Origin: Chitinophaga pinensis
Lineage (GTDB): Bacteria > Bacteroidota > Bacteroidia > Chitinophagales > Chitinophagaceae
Direction: 5' to 3'
NCBI GenBank assembly: GCA_945872815.1
Contig: CAMCAY010000005.1
Location: 20,861 to 84,860 of the forward strand
Length of the DNA: 64,000 nt
In this document: positions 8,215 to 17,195 of the stretch, in pieces
Layout: every line of letters begins with the position of its first letter
Position numbering within the stretch: the stretch's first letter is position 1
The notes under the pieces: model-generated
What the model saw: the letters and a program-made list of their open reading frames with translations, nothing else
Database searches by the model: none
Told to the model about the DNA's origin: nothing
Position numbers and translations under genes: made by a program

Positions 8215-10818
8215 ATGGCAAAGGCGACAGGTGAAACTCCTTTAATGCAACAACATAATGCAATCAAGGCAAAATATCCCGATGCTATTTTGCTGTTCAG
8301 AGTGGGTGATTTTTACGAAACATTCGGACAAGATGCTATCAATGCATCTTCTGTTTTAGGAATTACTCTTACCAAAAGAAACAATGGAAATGCATCTTCT
8401 CTGGAATTAGCAGGATTCCCCCATCACGCGCTGGATACATATCTTCATAAACTTGTTAAAGCCGGCTATAGAGTTGCTATTTGCGATCAACTGGAAGACC
8501 CAAAAACTGTCAAGGGAATTGTTAAAAGGGGTGTCACAGAATTGGTAACACCCGGCGTTGCAGTCAATGATAAATTGTTGGAGCATGGAAGCAATAATTT
8601 CCTGGCCGCTTTGAACATAGAAGAAAATAAAATAGGTATTGCTTTTTTGGATATTTCAACCGGTGAATTTTTTATTGCTGAAGGAGACAAAGATTATGCA
8701 GATAAGCTTTTACAGGGACTTCAGCCCGCAGAAGTAATTTATCAAAGAAATAAACAGACTTTCTTTAAAGATAATTTTGGAAAATCCTTTTTTACTTATT
8801 TGCTGGATGAATGGATTTTCACTGAATCTTATGCAACAGAAAACCTGCTGAAACATTTTGGAACTCATAGTCTAAAAGGTTTTGGTGTAGAAGATTTAAC
8901 AGCAGGAATCATTGCCTCGGGAGCTATACTGCACTACCTGAAAGACACCGAACATCCCAATTTACAACACATCACATCACTTCAAAGAATTAACAGAGAC
9001 GAACACTTGTGGATGGACAGATTTACGATCCGAAACCTTGAACTGATTAATCATAACGATCAAGCACAAACGCTTTTTAAAACCATCAACAACACGATAT
9101 CTCCGATGGGTGCACGTCTTTTGAAAAGATGGATGCTGATGCCATTGAATGATATTCACCGAATCAATGAAAGATTGAATGCTGTTGATTATTTTATCAA
9201 GGAATCGGAAACCAGAAACAATATTTCCCAGTTAATAAAGCAAGCAGGAGATATTGAAAGACTTGCTGCCAAAGTCCCCTTAAAGAAAATAAATCCAAGG
9301 GAAGTACTTCAGACTGCAAAAGCATTGCAACAATCCGCAGCGATAAAAGATATTTGTGTTCAATCGGAAAATGAATATTTGAAAAGACTGGGTGATTCTT
9401 TAAATCCCTGCCAATTTATACTTGATAAGATCATTCGTGAAATAAACGACAACCCTCCTGCTCTTGCAAACAAAGGCGGAATGATTGCTTCAGGTGTTCA
9501 TGCCGAGCTCGATGAATTAAGGGCAATTTCAAGTGGAGGAAAAAATTATCTAATTGAACTTCAACAAAAGGAGTCTGTCAACACTGGTATTTCATCGCTT
9601 AAAATCAGTTTCAATAATGTTTTCGGCTATTATCTGGAAGTCACTAATATCCATAAAAATAAAGTTCCAGACACATGGATTAGAAAACAAACACTTGCCA
9701 ATGCAGAAAGATACATTACACCTGAACTGAAAGTGTACGAAGAAAAAATAATGGGTGCGGAAGAAAAAATAGTTCAAATTGAATTACAGATTTTCCAGGA
9801 ATTACTCAATGAGCTGCAAGACTATATCGCCCCAATGCAAGTGAATGGACATGTTATGGCTATTTTGGATTGTTTGTGCTGCTTTTCAAATAATGCCATT
9901 CATTTCAACTATAAAAAACCTGTAGTTCATGAAGGCAGAGAACTTTCTTTGAAAGACAGCAGACACCCAGTGATAGAAAGAAATTTACCAGTGGGAGAAT
10001 CGTATATTACAAACGATATAAAACTTGATACCGAAGAACAACAAATCATCATTCTAACCGGACCTAATATGAGCGGTAAAAGTGCGATTCTTCGTCAAAC
10101 CGCTCTCATTACATTATTGGCTCACATGGGGAGTTATGTGCCTGCTTCCTCTGCAACTATCCCACTGACTGATAAAATTTTTACTAGGGTTGGAGCTTCA
10201 GATAATTTAAGCGGTGGTGAAAGTACCTTCATGGTAGAAATGAATGAAACAGCCAGTATCATCAATAATCTAACAAATAAAAGTCTGATTATCCTGGATG
10301 AAATCGGAAGAGGTACTTCTACTTACGATGGTATATCAATAGCATGGAGCATTGCAGAATACCTTCATCAATCAATACATGTACCCAAAACACTATTTGC
10401 AACTCACTACCATGAACTAAATGAACTGGAAAACAAGTTCGACAGAATTAAAAATTTTCACATCACAAACAAAGAAGTAGGAAATAAAGTGATTTTCCTT
10501 AGAAAACTTGCCAGAGGTGGAAGTACACATAGCTTTGGTATTCATGTTGCACGGATGGCAGGAATGCCCAAAGAATTGATTGATCGTGCCAATGAGATTC
10601 TTCAACAACTGGAAAAAAGCAGAGACAATGAAAACAGTCATTCTTTGGAAAAAGAAATCAAAGGTATTAACCAACCTAAAATGCAATTAAATATCTTTGA
10701 TGCTCACTCCATTACATTTGATGAAATTAGAAGTCTTTTGGATGATGTAGATATCAACAGACTGACACCGGTAGAAGCTTTAATAAAACTGCAGGAAATA
10801 AAAAATAAGTTAAAATAA
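8215..10818 (+). CDS. mutS: DNA mismatch repair protein MutS
   Basis: This is MutS1, which recognises base mismatches and recruits MutL with ATP. Starting at ATG 8215 it has 867 residues, the usual length. The mismatch-wedging F-x-E motif is F33-Y34-E35 in VGDFYETFG. The ATPase P-loop GPNMSGKS is at residues 616-623, and the Walker B/signature region SLIILDEIGRGTSTYDG follows. The C-terminus ends with a helix-rich tail (TPVEALIKLQEIKNKLK). An in-frame TTG nine bases upstream is rejected because it lies in the promoter element. Confidence 0.97.
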   Translation: MAKATGETPLMQQHNAIKAKYPDAILLFRVGDFYETFGQDAINASSVLGITLTKRNNGNASSLELAGFPHHALDTYLHKLVKAGYRVAICDQLEDPKTVKGIVKRGVTELVTPGVAVNDKLLEHGSNNFLAALNIEENKIGIAFLDISTGEFFIAEGDKDYADKLLQGLQPAEVIYQRNKQTFFKDNFGKSFFTYLLDEWIFTESYATENLLKHFGTHSLKGFGVEDLTAGIIASGAILHYLKDTEHPNLQHITSLQRINRDEHLWMDRFTIRNLELINHNDQAQTLFKTINNTISPMGARLLKRWMLMPLNDIHRINERLNAVDYFIKESETRNNISQLIKQAGDIERLAAKVPLKKINPREVLQTAKALQQSAAIKDICVQSENEYLKRLGDSLNPCQFILDKIIREINDNPPALANKGGMIASGVHAELDELRAISSGGKNYLIELQQKESVNTGISSLKISFNNVFGYYLEVTNIHKNKVPDTWIRKQTLANAERYITPELKVYEEKIMGAEEKIVQIELQIFQELLNELQDYIAPMQVNGHVMAILDCLCCFSNNAIHFNYKKPVVHEGRELSLKDSRHPVIERNLPVGESYITNDIKLDTEEQQIIILTGPNMSGKSAILRQTALITLLAHMGSYVPASSATIPLTDKIFTRVGASDNLSGGESTFMVEMNETASIINNLTNKSLIILDEIGRGTSTYDGISIAWSIAEYLHQSIHVPKTLFATHYHELNELENKFDRIKNFHITNKEVGNKVIFLRKLARGGSTHSFGIHVARMAGMPKELIDRANEILQQLEKSRDNENSHSLEKEIKGINQPKMQLNIFDAHSITFDEIRSLLDDVDINRLTPVEALIKLQEIKNKLK

Positions 10819-10892
10819 TATCCATGACAGTTGTCAACTTAAAAATGGTTGATATTATTTGCTTACTTTGCTCCCGTAGATAACTTGCACAA

Positions 10893-12647
10893 ATGACACA
10901 TCGGAATATTATCAATTTAATATTGCTGTTTTTTTTAAGTACCCGAATTGCGGCTCAAAATGTTACTGATTGTGTTGCATTGGGGCAACTTCCTGAAACC
11001 GCTCTTCCTATTTGTGGCAGTACAGGTTTAATTCAGTCTTCTGTTCCAATATTTGTTTCCGCCAATCTTGTTGTTCCGGGATGCAATACTGAAGATTACA
11101 CCGATAAAAACCCATTTTGGTATAAATTTACTTGTTATACCAGCGGCCCTCTTAGCTTTACCATAACCCCTAATAATATCTCAGACGATTACGACTGGCA
11201 ATTGTATGATGTAACAGGACATAATATTCGAGATGTTTTTACAAACCCTTCTTTAGTGGTTACAGGTAATTGGTCGGGATCTTCGGGGCCTACAGGTGCT
11301 TCTGCTTCCGGAGTAAATTACATTCAATGCGCTTCCATTCCAAGCGATAATGCACCCACTTTTTCTCAAATGCCCATGCTGATTCAGGGACACAATTATC
11401 TTTTATTGGTAAGTCATTTTTCTGATTCACAAAGTGGATATTCCTTAACTTTTGGAACAGGAAAAGAAAATATTACTGACAATACAATCCCTGAAATAAT
11501 AAGTGTAACTGCTGACAAATGCAATGGTAAAATTATTGGAATAAAACTCAATAAAAATGTCATGTGCAAAAGTATCAGCAAAACCGGAACTTTTGAATTT
11601 GATATCACAGACTTGACAGGAACTATTATTAATAGTCCCGTCATTACCAGCGTATATGGAAATGGTTGTGAGAGTGGCAATTGCTATACAGGATTTGATA
11701 CCGACTCTATTACAATTGTTCTCGACAATTACTTACCCCCTGGAATCTACAGGTTAAAAATAAAAAATGGACAGGATGGAAATACGCTATTAGATAATTG
11801 CGGAAATGCAATTACAGCAGGCACTTTAACGATATCATTCAGTTCAGTTCCTAAAATGAGTGCAGCTTTCAATTACTCAATTAAGTATGGTTGCGAACAA
11901 GATACCGTATCTTATTTTATAAATGACACTACAGCAATCAAGCAATATTTTTGGACGTTTGATGACAATACTATTCAAAATTCAACATTAGCCAACCCGA
12001 TAGTTTATTATACTTTATTTGGGAACAAGATAACCACCCTTGAAGTTAGAAATCAATACAATTGTAAAGTTGTTTTCAAAGATACTGTATACCTCTATAA
12101 TATTTTGAAAGCAGTTTTTGAAGCTACCATGTTTGTTTGTCCAAATGACAGTGCAATTTTTAAAGACAAAAGTTTGGGTGACAGCATTATTAAATGGAAT
12201 TGGAGTTTTGGAAATGGTAATAATATTTCGGAAAGCAATTCTCAAACCCACGTACAGTTTTATGAAGATGATCCTTTCAATAATTATCAGGTTCCAATAA
12301 GTCTTTCAGTTGAAAACAATCTTGGTTGCACCGATCATTTTTCCTCATACATTACCATTGTTAAAAACTGCTATATTGCTGTTCCCTCTGCATTCACACC
12401 AAATGGTGACGGCTTAAATGATTATTTATATCCCTTGAATGCCTATAAATCAAAAGATCTGAAATTCAGTGTATACAGCAGATTCGGAAATCGTGTTTTT
12501 TATACAGAAGACTGGACCAAAAAATGGGATGGTAAAATAAAAGGCAGAGAAGCGGATCAAGGTGCTTATGTATGGGTTCTTCAATATTTCGATTCCGATA
12601 AAAATAAAAAAATTGAATTAAAGGGAAGCGTGGTGCTGTTCAGGTGA
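10893..12647 (+). CDS. T9SS cargo protein with PKD domain and gliding-motility-type C-terminus
   Basis: The 584 residues begin with a signal peptide (MTHRNIINLILLFFLSTRIAAQ). The N-terminal half is a beta-rich region of unknown family. A PKD/Ig-like domain spans roughly residues 325-400 (YFWTFDDNTIQNSTLANP) and a second similar segment follows (WSFGNGNN). The last 85 or so residues, from SAFTPNGDGLND to KGSVVLFR, are the type B T9SS C-terminal sorting domain of gliding-motility-associated proteins. The protein should be exported by T9SS and kept at or released from the surface. Its binding partner cannot be inferred. It follows mutS after 74 bp with no visible terminator between them. Confidence 0.85.
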   Translation: MTHRNIINLILLFFLSTRIAAQNVTDCVALGQLPETALPICGSTGLIQSSVPIFVSANLVVPGCNTEDYTDKNPFWYKFTCYTSGPLSFTITPNNISDDYDWQLYDVTGHNIRDVFTNPSLVVTGNWSGSSGPTGASASGVNYIQCASIPSDNAPTFSQMPMLIQGHNYLLLVSHFSDSQSGYSLTFGTGKENITDNTIPEIISVTADKCNGKIIGIKLNKNVMCKSISKTGTFEFDITDLTGTIINSPVITSVYGNGCESGNCYTGFDTDSITIVLDNYLPPGIYRLKIKNGQDGNTLLDNCGNAITAGTLTISFSSVPKMSAAFNYSIKYGCEQDTVSYFINDTTAIKQYFWTFDDNTIQNSTLANPIVYYTLFGNKITTLEVRNQYNCKVVFKDTVYLYNILKAVFEATMFVCPNDSAIFKDKSLGDSIIKWNWSFGNGNNISESNSQTHVQFYEDDPFNNYQVPISLSVENNLGCTDHFSSYITIVKNCYIAVPSAFTPNGDGLNDYLYPLNAYKSKDLKFSVYSRFGNRVFYTEDWTKKWDGKIKGREADQGAYVWVLQYFDSDKNKKIELKGSVVLFR

Positions 12648-12721
12648 TTTTATTTACATCAATTTGTTTAAATTTAATTGAAAATCCCTCTTGTATTAAT
12701 ACGTTCCAATAGCAAAATTCT

Positions 12722-12729
12722 TATGTTTG
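12722..12729 (+). promoter_or_regulatory. -7 element of tryptophan 2,3-dioxygenase
   Basis: TATGTTTG matches TAnnTTTG exactly and ends 10 nt before the kynA ATG, giving a predicted leader of only a few nucleotides. Confidence 0.5.
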
Positions 12730-12739
12730 CAAAAAAAAG

Positions 12740-13786
12740 ATGGAACATAAGCCTGTATATTATGGTGAATATCTACAGTTAGAAAAAATCATACACGCAC
12801 AAGAACCAGTAAGTTTTCAACAAGGTAAAGAACCTGCACATGATGAAATGCTCTTTATTATCATTCATCAGGCTTACGAATTATGGTTCAAACAGATATT
12901 GTTTGAAGTTGATTCTGTTGCTTCCATTATGAACAAAACAACAATCAATGACAACTCGGGGGATTTACAAACCATAGTTCATCGTTTAAAGAGAACAACC
13001 ACGATTTTAAAAGTACTGGTTCAACAGATTGATATACTTGAAACCATGACCCCGATGGATTTTCTAGATTTCAGAGATATGCTTCGCCCAGCATCCGGGT
13101 TTCAAAGCTGGCAATTTAAAATACTAGAAGCCAAACTGGGATTGAAGTTTGATCAAAGGCATGGACAAAATTATTATACTTCGCAACTGAACAGCAAAGA
13201 CATTGAAACAATAAAAGCTGCTGAAAAAGAGCCCTCTATTATTGTACTAGTTAATCAATGGTTGGAGCGAATGCCCTTTTTGGAAAATGAAAAATTTTGG
13301 AAAAATAAAAATGAGCCAAAAGATGATATTTCGTTACATCCTTTTTGGTCTGCTTACGAAAAAATTTATATTGACAGTTTAAATGAATCAGAAAAACAAA
13401 ACAGTATTTTATTTAAACAACATTTCGGTAAAAATCAAAATGAATTAGAAAGATCATTAAGTCCCGCGGCCTGCAGATCTGCACTTTTTATTATGCTATA
13501 CAGAGGATACCCATTATTGGAATTACCTTTTCAATTATTGGATACTTTGCTGGAAATAGACAACCAAATGGGTAATTGGCGATACAGACATATAAACATG
13601 GTCAGAAGAATGATTGGCAGCAGAGTGGGAACTGGAGGAAGCACGGGCGCAGGATACTTACAAGGCGCAATGGAAAAGCATTATATATTCAAGGAAATTT
13701 CTCAATTAAACAGCTTTCTAATTGACAGAAGAAAACTCCCTTCACTTCCAAAAGAATTAACTGATTATCTTGGTTATTATTTCTAA
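12740..13786 (+). CDS. kynA: Tryptophan 2,3-dioxygenase
   Basis: This 348-residue heme enzyme opens the indole ring of L-tryptophan to N-formylkynurenine, the first step of the kynurenine pathway. Family signatures are clear: the start YYGEYLQLEKI, the active-site histidine in FIIIHQAYELWFKQIL, LRPASGFQSWQF, the proximal heme histidine region RYRHINMVRRMIGS, and the substrate loop GTGGSTGAGYL. It stands alone, about 21 kb from the kmo/kynU cluster that would use its product, and has its own promoter-like element. Its last four bases overlap the end of the convergent cysteine desulfurase gene. Confidence 0.97.
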   Translation: MEHKPVYYGEYLQLEKIIHAQEPVSFQQGKEPAHDEMLFIIIHQAYELWFKQILFEVDSVASIMNKTTINDNSGDLQTIVHRLKRTTTILKVLVQQIDILETMTPMDFLDFRDMLRPASGFQSWQFKILEAKLGLKFDQRHGQNYYTSQLNSKDIETIKAAEKEPSIIVLVNQWLERMPFLENEKFWKNKNEPKDDISLHPFWSAYEKIYIDSLNESEKQNSILFKQHFGKNQNELERSLSPAACRSALFIMLYRGYPLLELPFQLLDTLLEIDNQMGNWRYRHINMVRRMIGSRVGTGGSTGAGYLQGAMEKHYIFKEISQLNSFLIDRRKLPSLPKELTDYLGYYF

Positions 13787-14913
13787 TTCAATAACTCTTT
13801 TAATTTTCCAACAACAATATCGACTTCTTCTTTGGTATTTTTTTTACAAAAACTGAATCTGACAGTAATTTGATTTGGGTTATTATTGATTGCACGAATT
13901 ACATGACTACCCGCATCAGCACCAGAAGAACAGGCACTTCCACCACTTGCGCATATATTATTGATATCCAGATTAAAAAGAATCATTTCAGATTTTTCAT
14001 TTTTAGGGAAGCTAACACTCAAAACAGTATATAAACAATTTCCAAAAACATCCCCGTTAAAATCAACCCCATCAATTTCTTTTTTCAGTAAATCGTGCAT
14101 GTATTTTTTCAAAGATTCAATATAGATATGATCTTTTTCAAAATTTGAATTTGATATTTCCAAAGCTTTTGCAAAGCCTACAACCCCGTAAAGATTTTCC
14201 GTCCCCGCTCGCATATTCCTTTCTTGCCCACCCCCGAAAATAAATGGCTTTATTTTTACGTTTTGGTTGATATAAAGTAAGCCAATTCCTTTTGGCCCAT
14301 GAAATTTATGAGCTGCCCCAGTAATAAAATCTACAGGAGTATTTCTAAGATCAATTGGAAAATGGCCAACAGTTTGAACTGTATCACAATGAAACAAAGC
14401 CTGGTATTTTTTACATAGATTTCCTACAGCATGAATATCCAGCATATTACCGATTTCATTATTTGCATGCATTAAAGAAACCAATGTTTTTTCATTAGAA
14501 GAAGATAATAATTGCCCGAGATCAGTTAAATCTACATGACCATTTGATGTTAGTTTAACATAACTCACTTTTACTGATTCCAACTCATGAAGGTGTTCAA
14601 CAGTATGAGTTACTGCATGATGTTCAATAACAGATGTAATGATATGCTTACATCCTAAATCTCTTACTGATGCTTGAATGGCGGTATTGTTACTTTCGGT
14701 TCCTCCGCTGGTGAAAAAAATTTCTGAAGGATGAGCATTCAGAATTTTTGCAACACTCTTTCTTGAAGATTCAATAGCCATTCTTGTTTCTCTACCATAA
14801 GAATAAATTGAAGAGGGATTGCCAAAACGCTCCGTGAAAAAAGGCATCATAGTCTCTAAAACCTCAGAATCGAGGCTAGTTGTGGCAGCATTGTCAAAAT
14901 AAATTCGGCTCAT
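13783..14913 (-). CDS. Cysteine desulfurase (NifS/IscS family)
   Basis: This 376-residue class V PLP enzyme releases sulfur from cysteine as an enzyme persulfide for Fe-S clusters or tRNA thiolation. The start YFDNAATTSLD is characteristic. The PLP lysine is K203 in GAAHKFHGPKGIG, and the catalytic cysteine is C328 in ASGGSACSSG, a short loop of the NifS/IscS group. It could supply sulfur to MnmA, encoded about 43 kb away, but neither that link nor a nearby scaffold protein (no iscU) is visible. It lies 22 bp downstream of the phosphohexomutase gene on the same strand and probably shares its transcript. Confidence 0.93.
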   Translation of the reverse strand: MSRIYFDNAATTSLDSEVLETMMPFFTERFGNPSSIYSYGRETRMAIESSRKSVAKILNAHPSEIFFTSGGTESNNTAIQASVRDLGCKHIITSVIEHHAVTHTVEHLHELESVKVSYVKLTSNGHVDLTDLGQLLSSSNEKTLVSLMHANNEIGNMLDIHAVGNLCKKYQALFHCDTVQTVGHFPIDLRNTPVDFITGAAHKFHGPKGIGLLYINQNVKIKPFIFGGGQERNMRAGTENLYGVVGFAKALEISNSNFEKDHIYIESLKKYMHDLLKKEIDGVDFNGDVFGNCLYTVLSVSFPKNEKSEMILFNLDINNICASGGSACSSGADAGSHVIRAINNNPNQITVRFSFCKKNTKEEVDIVVGKLKELLN

Positions 14914-14935
14914 ATAACTAGATTTAATACAGCTA

Positions 14936-16324
14936 TTATATAGATTCCTTTATATCACTGATAAGTCGCATTGCAATATTATCAGCAGTGGTTTCAAAAT
15001 TGCTTTCGGCATAAATTCGTATGATTGGTTCAGTATTACTTGTTCTTAAATGAACCCAATCGTTATCAAATTCTATTTTAAGCCCGTCTTCTGTATTGAT
15101 AGGATGAGACTTATATTTTGCTTCTATTTTTTCAAATATGGAAGTTATATCAACTCCTTTCTCAATAGAAACTTTGTTTTTACTGATAAAATAATCAGGG
15201 AAAGTATTTCTCAACTGTTTGGCTGATTTTTTACTTTCAGATAAATGAGAGAGAAACAAAGAAATTCCAATGAGTGCATCTCTTCCATAATGCAATTCAG
15301 GAAGAATAATTCCTCCATTTCCTTCTCCTCCAATTACTGCATTCACTTCTTTCATTTTATTCACCACATTCACTTCACCTACAGCACTGGAAAAATATTG
15401 ACCTCCATGCTTCAATGTAATATCTTTCAATGCCTTTGTAGAAGACATATTACTGACAGTATTACCTGGTTGTTTACTCAACACATAATCCGCAACTGCC
15501 ACCAAAGTATATTCTTCCCCAAACATTGTTCCATCTTCACAAACAAAACACAACCTATCTACATCAGGATCTACAGCGATTCCCAAATGCGCTTTTTGGG
15601 CTACTACTTCTCTGCTAAGTTCCTTTAAATGTTCTGGAAGGGGCTCGGGATTGTGGGCAAATTTGCCATTCATTTCACTATTGATAATAGTAATATCTTC
15701 AACACCCATAGCTTTCAACAATGCTGGGACAGCAACTGCTCCGGAGCTATTAATTGCATCCACTACTATCTTGAATCCGGATTCTGCAACGGATTTTCTA
15801 TTAACAAGTCTATGGTTGATAACTGCTTCAATGTGTTGAAGCAATACTGTGTCGTTTTCGGAAATAACTCCAATTTTGTCCACATCACAGAAAATAAAAG
15901 ACTCTTTTTCCGCAATTTCCAAAATCAATTTACCTTCCTCAGCACTAATAAATTCACCTTTTTTATTCAATAGTTTTAGCGCATTCCATTCCTTTGGATT
16001 GTGGCTTGCTGTTAAAATAACTCCTCCGTTTGCCTGAAGGAAAACAACTCCCATTTCAACGGTTGGAGTTGTACTTAAATCTAAATCAATCACATCAATC
16101 CCAAGACTAATCAATGTAGCGCTTACAAGATCTTTTACCATTTTACCGCTTATTCTTCCATCCCTGCCCACAACAACTTTCTTTTTTAAATTATCATTGT
16201 GATTGGATAACAACCAAGTTCCATAGGCAGCAGTAAATTTCACCACGTCCAAGGGAGTTAAATTATCACCGGTACTACCTCCAATGGTTCCGCGAATACC
16301 TGAAATACTCTTTATCAATGCCAT
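14936..16324 (-). CDS. glmM: Phosphoglucosamine mutase-type phosphohexomutase
   Basis: This 462-residue enzyme of the alpha-D-phosphohexomutase family has the four expected sites. These are the phosphoserine S107 in ILTASHNPKEWN, the metal loop DPDVDRL, the sugar loop GGEGNGGIILPELHYGRD, and the C-terminal phosphate site RTSNTEPIIRIYAES. The GEGNGG sugar loop and the N-terminal SGIRGTIGG favour glucosamine 6-phosphate to 1-phosphate conversion for peptidoglycan and LPS precursors. Phosphomannomutase activity cannot be excluded. A TATCTTTG element lies 18 nt upstream. The downstream gene, a cysteine desulfurase, seems functionally unrelated. Confidence 0.85.
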   Translation of the reverse strand: MALIKSISGIRGTIGGSTGDNLTPLDVVKFTAAYGTWLLSNHNDNLKKKVVVGRDGRISGKMVKDLVSATLISLGIDVIDLDLSTTPTVEMGVVFLQANGGVILTASHNPKEWNALKLLNKKGEFISAEEGKLILEIAEKESFIFCDVDKIGVISENDTVLLQHIEAVINHRLVNRKSVAESGFKIVVDAINSSGAVAVPALLKAMGVEDITIINSEMNGKFAHNPEPLPEHLKELSREVVAQKAHLGIAVDPDVDRLCFVCEDGTMFGEEYTLVAVADYVLSKQPGNTVSNMSSTKALKDITLKHGGQYFSSAVGEVNVVNKMKEVNAVIGGEGNGGIILPELHYGRDALIGISLFLSHLSESKKSAKQLRNTFPDYFISKNKVSIEKGVDITSIFEKIEAKYKSHPINTEDGLKIEFDNDWVHLRTSNTEPIIRIYAESNFETTADNIAMRLISDIKESI

Positions 16325-16342
16325 TTACACATATTTTATGAA

Positions 16343-16350
16343 CAAAGATA
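16343..16350 (-). promoter_or_regulatory. -7 element of the glmM-desulfurase unit
   Basis: The minus strand reads TATCTTTG, an exact TAnnTTTG match, 18 nt before the glmM start. Confidence 0.5.
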
Positions 16351-16442
16351 ACAAAGACTTTTGAGTATTTTATTGTCAATAATTACCGAAGAAGACTTAA
16401 TAAATTAAATATATTTTACTTTGAAAAAGTTATCTTCGCTGC

Positions 16443-17180
16443 ATGGAAGAAAATTGGTTTAAAAATTGGTTTGACACAGAATATTATCATCAACTTTATA
16501 AAGATAGAGATGAAGCTGAAGCCGCAAAATTCATAAATAAACTGATTGAAAAGCTACAACCTAATCCTAATGCATGCATGCTGGATGTAGCCTGTGGGAA
16601 GGGAAGACATGCTTTAGAACTTGCCAATAAAGGATTTGAAGTAACGGGAATTGATTTAAGCAGCTCAAGTATACATGAAGCACTTAAATTTAAACAATCC
16701 AATCTTCAATTTTTTGAGCATGACATGAGACTTCCTTTTTGGATCAATTACTTTGACTATGCATTTAATTTCTTCACCAGTTTTGGATACTTCAAAACAA
16801 AGAGAGAAGACAATAATGCAATTAGAAGTATGGCTCAATCCCTTAAAAATAAAGGGATTCTTGTATTAGATTTCCTGAATGTATCTTACACTGAAAACAA
16901 TATGATTCATCTTGACAAAAAAGAAGTTGATCAGGTAGAATTCACTATTACGAAATGGTATGACGACCATTTTTTTTACAAGAAAATCCAAATTGAAGAC
17001 AATAAACTTCAAAAAAATTATTCATTCACTGAAACTGTTGCAAAATATACCCTGAAAGATTTCACCTCCATGTTTGAAACAAATAATCTTAAAATAGTTG
17101 ATTTTTATGGGGATTACCAATTTGGGAAATATGACCAGAAAGAATCTCCCAGGCTAATTATGTTTGCAGAAAAAATTTAA
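16443..17180 (+). CDS. Class I SAM-dependent methyltransferase
   Basis: The 245 residues carry a standard Rossmann methyltransferase core: motif I MLDVACGKGRHALELA (about residues 44-59), an acidic residue at the end of strand 2 in VTGIDLSSSSI, and a motif IV region FDYAFNFFTSFGYF. The C-terminal third resembles the 'methyltransferase type 11/25' group that acts on small molecules. The substrate is unknown. It has a near-match -7 element (TATCTTCG, 16431-16438) ending 4 nt before the ATG, so it too may be leaderless. It converges on the LTA-synthase-like pair. Confidence 0.8.
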   Translation: MEENWFKNWFDTEYYHQLYKDRDEAEAAKFINKLIEKLQPNPNACMLDVACGKGRHALELANKGFEVTGIDLSSSSIHEALKFKQSNLQFFEHDMRLPFWINYFDYAFNFFTSFGYFKTKREDNNAIRSMAQSLKNKGILVLDFLNVSYTENNMIHLDKKEVDQVEFTITKWYDDHFFYKKIQIEDNKLQKNYSFTETVAKYTLKDFTSMFETNNLKIVDFYGDYQFGKYDQKESPRLIMFAEKI

Positions 17181-17195
17181 ACAACTTATTTTTTT

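Noticed and set aside
15245..15973. Two plus-strand frames of over 100 codons opposite glmM
   Set aside because: They are antisense to a well-conserved phosphohexomutase and have shadow-type composition (His/Cys/Ile-rich).
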